Below are positions 13,987-17,189 of a DNA stretch of 17,189 nt, piece after piece; the stretch's first letter is position 1; every line of letters begins with the position of its first letter. The translations under genes were made by a program, and so were the position numbers. The notes under the pieces were generated by a model that was not told the DNA's origin, did no database searches, and was given only the letters and a program-made list of their open reading frames with translations. Origin of the DNA: Betaproteobacteria bacterium. GTDB lineage: Bacteria; Pseudomonadota; Gammaproteobacteria; Burkholderiales; SG8-39. The stretch is from NCBI GenBank assembly GCA_019509895.1, contig JAEKLK010000027.1, positions 1-17,189 of the forward strand, in the 5' to 3' direction.

Positions 13987-14967
13987 ATGACCGCGATGAA
14001 CACCGGGATGAACAGCGCCGCACTCGACCGCCTGATGGTGTTTACCGGTAACGCCAACACGCGTCTCGCACAGGAGGTGGCGAAGCATCTCAACCTTTCG
14101 CTCGGGCGCGCGATCGTCGGCAAGTTCTCCGACGGCGAGGTGATGGTCGAGCTGCTCGAGAACGTACGCGGCAAGGACGTGTTCGTTCTGCAATCGACCT
14201 GCGCACCGACCAACGACAACCTGATGGAACTGCTGGTGATGATCGATGCGCTGAAGCGCTCTTCCGCGGCGCGCGTTACCGCGGCGATCCCGTATTTCGG
14301 CTATGCGCGGCAGGATCGCCGGCCGCGCTCGGCGCGCGTGGCGATCAGCGCCAAGGTGGTGGCGAACGCGCTCACTTCCGTCGGCGTGGCGCGTCTGCTG
14401 ACCATGGATCTGCATGCCGACCAGATCCAGGGCTTCTTCGACATCCCGGTCGACAACATCTATGCCGCGCCGGTGCTGCTCGGCGACGTGTGGAAGCAGC
14501 GCTACGAGAACCTGATCGTGGTCTCGCCCGACGTCGGCGGCGTGGTGCGCGCTCGCGCGCTCGCCAAGCGGCTGGAATCGGACCTGGCGATCATCGACAA
14601 GCGCCGTCCGCGCGCCAATGTCAGCGAAGTGATGAACGTCATCGGCGAGGTGAAGGACCGCACCTGCGTCATCATGGACGACATGGTGGACACCGCCGGC
14701 ACGCTGGTGAAGGCGGCGCAGGTGCTCAAGGAAGAGGGCGCGACCAAGGTGGTCGCGTATTGCACGCATCCGGTTCTTTCCGGCGGCGCCGTGGACCGCA
14801 TCGCGGCCAGCCCGCTCGATGAGCTAGTGGTCACCGATACGATTCCGCTGCGCGAGGACGCGCGGGCCTGCCCGAAGATCCGCAGCCTCTCGGTCGCCGG
14901 GCTGATCGCCGAGACGATCCTGCGGATTTACACCGAGGAGTCGGTCAGCTCGCTCTTCATCGAATAG
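13987..14967 (+). CDS. prs: Ribose-phosphate pyrophosphokinase (PRPP synthetase)
   Basis: Makes phosphoribosyl diphosphate from ribose 5-phosphate and ATP for nucleotide, His and Trp synthesis. Up to 326 aa. Signatures: MVFTGNANTRLAQEVAKHL, SDGEVMVELLENVRG, the flexible-loop PYFGYARQDRRPRSARVAI, the metal-binding MDLHADQIQGFFDIPVDN and the PRPP loop VIMDDMVDTAGTLVKAA. The start is uncertain: ATG 13987 is only six bases from the tRNA 3' end; ATG 13996 and 14008 are also in frame, and 14008 gives an N-terminus of typical length. None has a good Shine-Dalgarno. Confidence 0.95.
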   Translation: MTAMNTGMNSAALDRLMVFTGNANTRLAQEVAKHLNLSLGRAIVGKFSDGEVMVELLENVRGKDVFVLQSTCAPTNDNLMELLVMIDALKRSSAARVTAAIPYFGYARQDRRPRSARVAISAKVVANALTSVGVARLLTMDLHADQIQGFFDIPVDNIYAAPVLLGDVWKQRYENLIVVSPDVGGVVRARALAKRLESDLAIIDKRRPRANVSEVMNVIGEVKDRTCVIMDDMVDTAGTLVKAAQVLKEEGATKVVAYCTHPVLSGGAVDRIAASPLDELVVTDTIPLREDARACPKIRSLSVAGLIAETILRIYTEESVSSLFIE

Positions 14968-15029
14968 CAGCGTTTTCCAACCGGCCGAAGCCTGGTCGCG
15001 GGCCCGGCCTTAACCAGGAGTACAGCGAA

Positions 15030-15782
15030 ATGGCAATCGAAATCAGCGCGCGCAAGCGCGAGGCGCAAGGAACGGGTGCGAGCCGCCGTCTGCGCCGTTT
15101 GGGCAGGGTGCCGGGCATCGTGTACGGCGGAGACCAGGATCCGGTCAACATTGAGCTCGACCACAAGGATCTGTTCCTCAACCTGCGCAGCGAGAAATTC
15201 CACGCGTCGATCCTGACGCTGGCGCTGGACGGCTCGAAGCAGCAGGTGCTGCTGCGTGCCGTGAACATGCATCCGTACAAAGCCCAGGTGCAGCACATCG
15301 ACTTCCAGCGCGTCTCCAAGGACAAGAAGATCCACATGAAGGTGCCGTTGCACTTCGTGAACGCCGAGAAGTCACCCGGCGTGAAGGAGCAAGGCGGCGT
15401 GGTCAACCACGTGATGAACGAGCTCGACATCGTCTGCTTTCCCGACGACCTGCCGGAGTACGTCGAGATCGATCTGGGCAACCTCGCGGTCGGCCATTCG
15501 CTGCACGCGCGCGAGGTGCCGCTGTCGAAGGGCGTCGAGCTGGCGCTGCACAAGGATGAGAACCCGGTGATCGCCACCGTGGTCGTGCCGGCGCTCGTCA
15601 CCGAGGAAGAGGAAGCCGCGCAAGCCGCTGCCGCCGTGGCGCCGTCCGAAGTACCGACGACCGAGCAGGCCGCGACGCCGGAAGGGGCGACGGCCGAGGG
15701 CGAGAAGGCTGGCGACAAGGCCGCGCCGAAGGCCGAGAAGCCCGCTGCTGCGGACAAGGGCGAGAAGAAAGAGAAGAAGTAA
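15030..15782 (+). CDS. rplY: 50S ribosomal protein L25/CTC family (L25 plus TL5 domain)
   Basis: A 250-aa long-form L25 that binds 5S rRNA. Residues 1-93 are the L25 domain (SARKREAQGTGASRRLRRLG, GRVPGIVYGG, AQVQHIDFQRV), then the TL5/CTC beta domain (VPLHFVNAEKSPGVKEQGGVV through ENPVIATVVVP). The last 45 or so residues are an Ala/Glu/Lys-rich unstructured tail ending in KGEKKEKK. AGGAG (15016-15020) precedes the ATG. The 62-base gap after prs holds no clear terminator, so co-transcription is likely. The prs-rplY-pth-ychF order is standard for Betaproteobacteria. Confidence 0.96.
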   Translation: MAIEISARKREAQGTGASRRLRRLGRVPGIVYGGDQDPVNIELDHKDLFLNLRSEKFHASILTLALDGSKQQVLLRAVNMHPYKAQVQHIDFQRVSKDKKIHMKVPLHFVNAEKSPGVKEQGGVVNHVMNELDIVCFPDDLPEYVEIDLGNLAVGHSLHAREVPLSKGVELALHKDENPVIATVVVPALVTEEEEAAQAAAAVAPSEVPTTEQAATPEGATAEGEKAGDKAAPKAEKPAAADKGEKKEKK

Positions 15783-15785
15783 CCC

Positions 15786-16481
15786 TTGGGCATACGGCTC
15801 ATCGTCGGGCTCGGCAATCCCGGGCAGGAGTACGAGCGCACGCGGCACAACGCCGGCTTCTGGCTGGTGGAGCGCTACGCCAGGCAGAACGGCGTCGTGC
15901 TGCGCAAGGACCAGAAGTTCAAGGCGCTGGTCGGTCGGCACGACGCCGCCGGCCCCTGGCTCCTGCTGCCGCAGAGCTTCATGAACCTGAGCGGACAGCC
16001 GGTGCAGATGCTCGCCGGCTTCTTCAAGATCAAGCCGGAAGAGATCCTGGTGGTGCATGACGAGCTCGACTTCGCGCCGGGCGTCGCGCGTCTCAAGCAG
16101 GGCGGCGGCATTGCCGGGCACAACGGCCTGAAGGACATCTCGCAGCGGCTGGCGACGCACGAGTACTGGCGCCTGCGCCTCGGCGTGGGCAAGCCGCCGC
16201 CGGGGCGCGAAGGCGCCGACTACGTGCTCGAGCGGCCCCCCGCGGAAGAAAAATCCGCGATCGACGCGGCGATCGACAAGGCGATCAGCCTCCTGCCGCA
16301 GATGCTCGGCGGCGACATGCAGGGCGCGATGAACAAGCTGCATACGGAAGACAAGCCGCCCGCGCAGAAAGAGCCCGAGAAGAAGGAGCCGGAGAAAAAG
16401 GCTGAGCCGGCGAAGGCGTCGGAGAAGGAGCCCGCGAAGAAGGAAGGCCTGCTCGGCGGCTTGTTCGGTCGCAAGAAATGA
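15786..16481 (+). CDS. pth: Peptidyl-tRNA hydrolase with long charged C-terminal tail
   Basis: Releases peptides from stalled peptidyl-tRNA. Catalytic and substrate residues are in place: IVGLGNPGQEYERTRHNAGFW (Asn and the catalytic His), SFMNLSGQPV, HDELDFAPGVARLK (Asp) and GGIAGHNGLKDI. The enzyme proper ends near residue 190; an extra 40 residues of Lys/Glu/Pro repeats (EKKEPEKKAEPAK and similar) follow, closing with GLLGGLFGRKK, making 231 aa against the usual 190-200. The only plausible start is TTG 15786, three bases after the rplY stop. Confidence 0.95.
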   Translation: MGIRLIVGLGNPGQEYERTRHNAGFWLVERYARQNGVVLRKDQKFKALVGRHDAAGPWLLLPQSFMNLSGQPVQMLAGFFKIKPEEILVVHDELDFAPGVARLKQGGGIAGHNGLKDISQRLATHEYWRLRLGVGKPPPGREGADYVLERPPAEEKSAIDAAIDKAISLLPQMLGGDMQGAMNKLHTEDKPPAQKEPEKKEPEKKAEPAKASEKEPAKKEGLLGGLFGRKK

Positions 16482-16496
16482 GTCTGTAGCTAAGCA

Positions 16497-17189
16497 ATGT
16501 CGTTACGGTGCGGCATAGTGGGCCTGCCGAACGTCGGCAAGTCGACGCTCTTCAATGCCATCACCAAGGCCGGCATCGCGGCCGAGAATTACCCGTTCTG
16601 CACCATCGAGCCGAACATTGGCATCGTCGAGGTGCCGGATCGCCGCCTCGACGTGATCGCCGAGATCGCGCAGCCGCAGAAGGTCGTCCCCGCGGTGGTG
16701 GAGTTCGTCGACATCGCAGGCCTCGTGGCCGGCGCCTCAAAAGGCGAGGGCCTGGGCAACAAGTTCCTGGCCAACATCCGCGAGACCGATGCAATCGCGC
16801 ACGTCGTGCGCTGCTTCGACGACCCGAACGTGGTGCACGTCGCGGGCAAAGTGGACCCCGTCTCGGACATTGAGACCATCAACACCGAGCTGGCGCTCGC
16901 CGATCTCGAGTCGGTAGAGCGCCAGCTCTCCAAGCACGAGAAGGTGGCCCAGTCCGGCGGCGACAAGGAGTCACAGCGGCTGGTGGCGGCGCTGAAGAAA
17001 ATACGCGCCGTCCTCGACCAGGGCCGCCCGGCGAGGAGCGCGGAGCTGAGCCGCGAGGAGCTTTCCGTCCTGCGGCCGCTTTTCCTGCTGACGATGAAGC
17101 CCACCATGTACGTCGCCAACGTCGCCGAGAACGGCTCGGGCGCGGCGCTCGCTGCCATGCAGGCCTATGCGGCGAAGGAAGGCGCGCCG
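16497..17189 (+). CDS. ychF: Ribosome-binding ATPase YchF (Obg-like, N-terminal part; runs off the window)
   Basis: The first 231 residues of YchF, an Obg-family P-loop NTPase that prefers ATP. It begins MSLRCGIVGLPNVGKSTLFN (G1), followed by AAENYPFCTIEPNIG (G2), DIAGLVAGASKGEGLGN (G3) and NVAENG in the G4 position (NxxE rather than NKxD, the feature that explains ATP preference). The helical coiled-coil insertion (about residues 128-185) is present. The C-terminal TGS domain lies beyond the window. The ATG is 15 bases after the pth stop with no evident Shine-Dalgarno, so translation may depend on pth. Confidence 0.96.
   Translation, partial: MSLRCGIVGLPNVGKSTLFNAITKAGIAAENYPFCTIEPNIGIVEVPDRRLDVIAEIAQPQKVVPAVVEFVDIAGLVAGASKGEGLGNKFLANIRETDAIAHVVRCFDDPNVVHVAGKVDPVSDIETINTELALADLESVERQLSKHEKVAQSGGDKESQRLVAALKKIRAVLDQGRPARSAELSREELSVLRPLFLLTMKPTMYVANVAENGSGAALAAMQAYAAKEGAP

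Noticed and set aside
14982..15012. GC-rich inverted repeat between prs and rplY
   Set aside because: Only about five pairs around a long loop and no T-run; it does not look like a terminator or riboswitch.

Overview
The window is GC-rich, densely packed chromosomal DNA that reads as Betaproteobacteria (Burkholderiales-like, possibly an uncultured lineage). The evidence is gene order and family type: aa3-type cytochrome oxidase and heme A genes including the small proteobacterial assembly ORFs (31-aa assembly peptide, DUF2970, DUF2909), then rpoH/ftsX/ftsE/ftsY, rsmD-coaD, mutM, and the TPR-lolB-ispE-tRNA(Gln)-prs-rplY-pth-ychF run. No phage, IS, CRISPR or plasmid signature was seen, and no stretch over about 300 bases lacks a gene.

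Layout. (1) 1-5781, plus strand: 3' end of ctaD (cox1), a 31-aa assembly peptide, ctaG (Cox11), a DUF2970 protein, ctaE (cox3), SURF1, a membrane-anchored Sco-like protein, ctaA (heme A synthase), ctaB (heme O synthase) and a Sco1 lipoprotein. A DUF2909 membrane protein sits on the minus strand between ctaE and SURF1. Together these supply two core subunits, CuB insertion, heme O/A synthesis and CuA metallation of terminal oxidase. (2) 5762-6975, minus strand: a small CBU_0592-type membrane protein and heat-shock sigma factor rpoH, which has a strong Shine-Dalgarno, a perfect CIRCE operator upstream and an intrinsic terminator downstream. (3) 7022-9244, minus strand: ftsY-ftsE-ftsX. FtsX is shortened. 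(4) 9272-10292, plus strand: rsmD and coaD, convergent with a broken mutM (10289-10845, minus). (5) 10905-17189, plus strand: a secreted TPR protein, lolB, ispE, tRNA-Gln(UUG), prs, rplY, pth and the 5' part of ychF.

The genes are strongly overlapped: six junctions share a GTGA stop/start overlap and two share ATGA. The points most worth a second look are the CIRCE box on rpoH, the FtsX that has lost nearly all of its large periplasmic loop in frame, and a mutM that has lost its middle plus the reading frame. These two losses are of similar size, so an assembly fault must be excluded before they are treated as biology. I did not find convincing evidence of an undescribed multi-gene system; most of the window is conserved housekeeping content.
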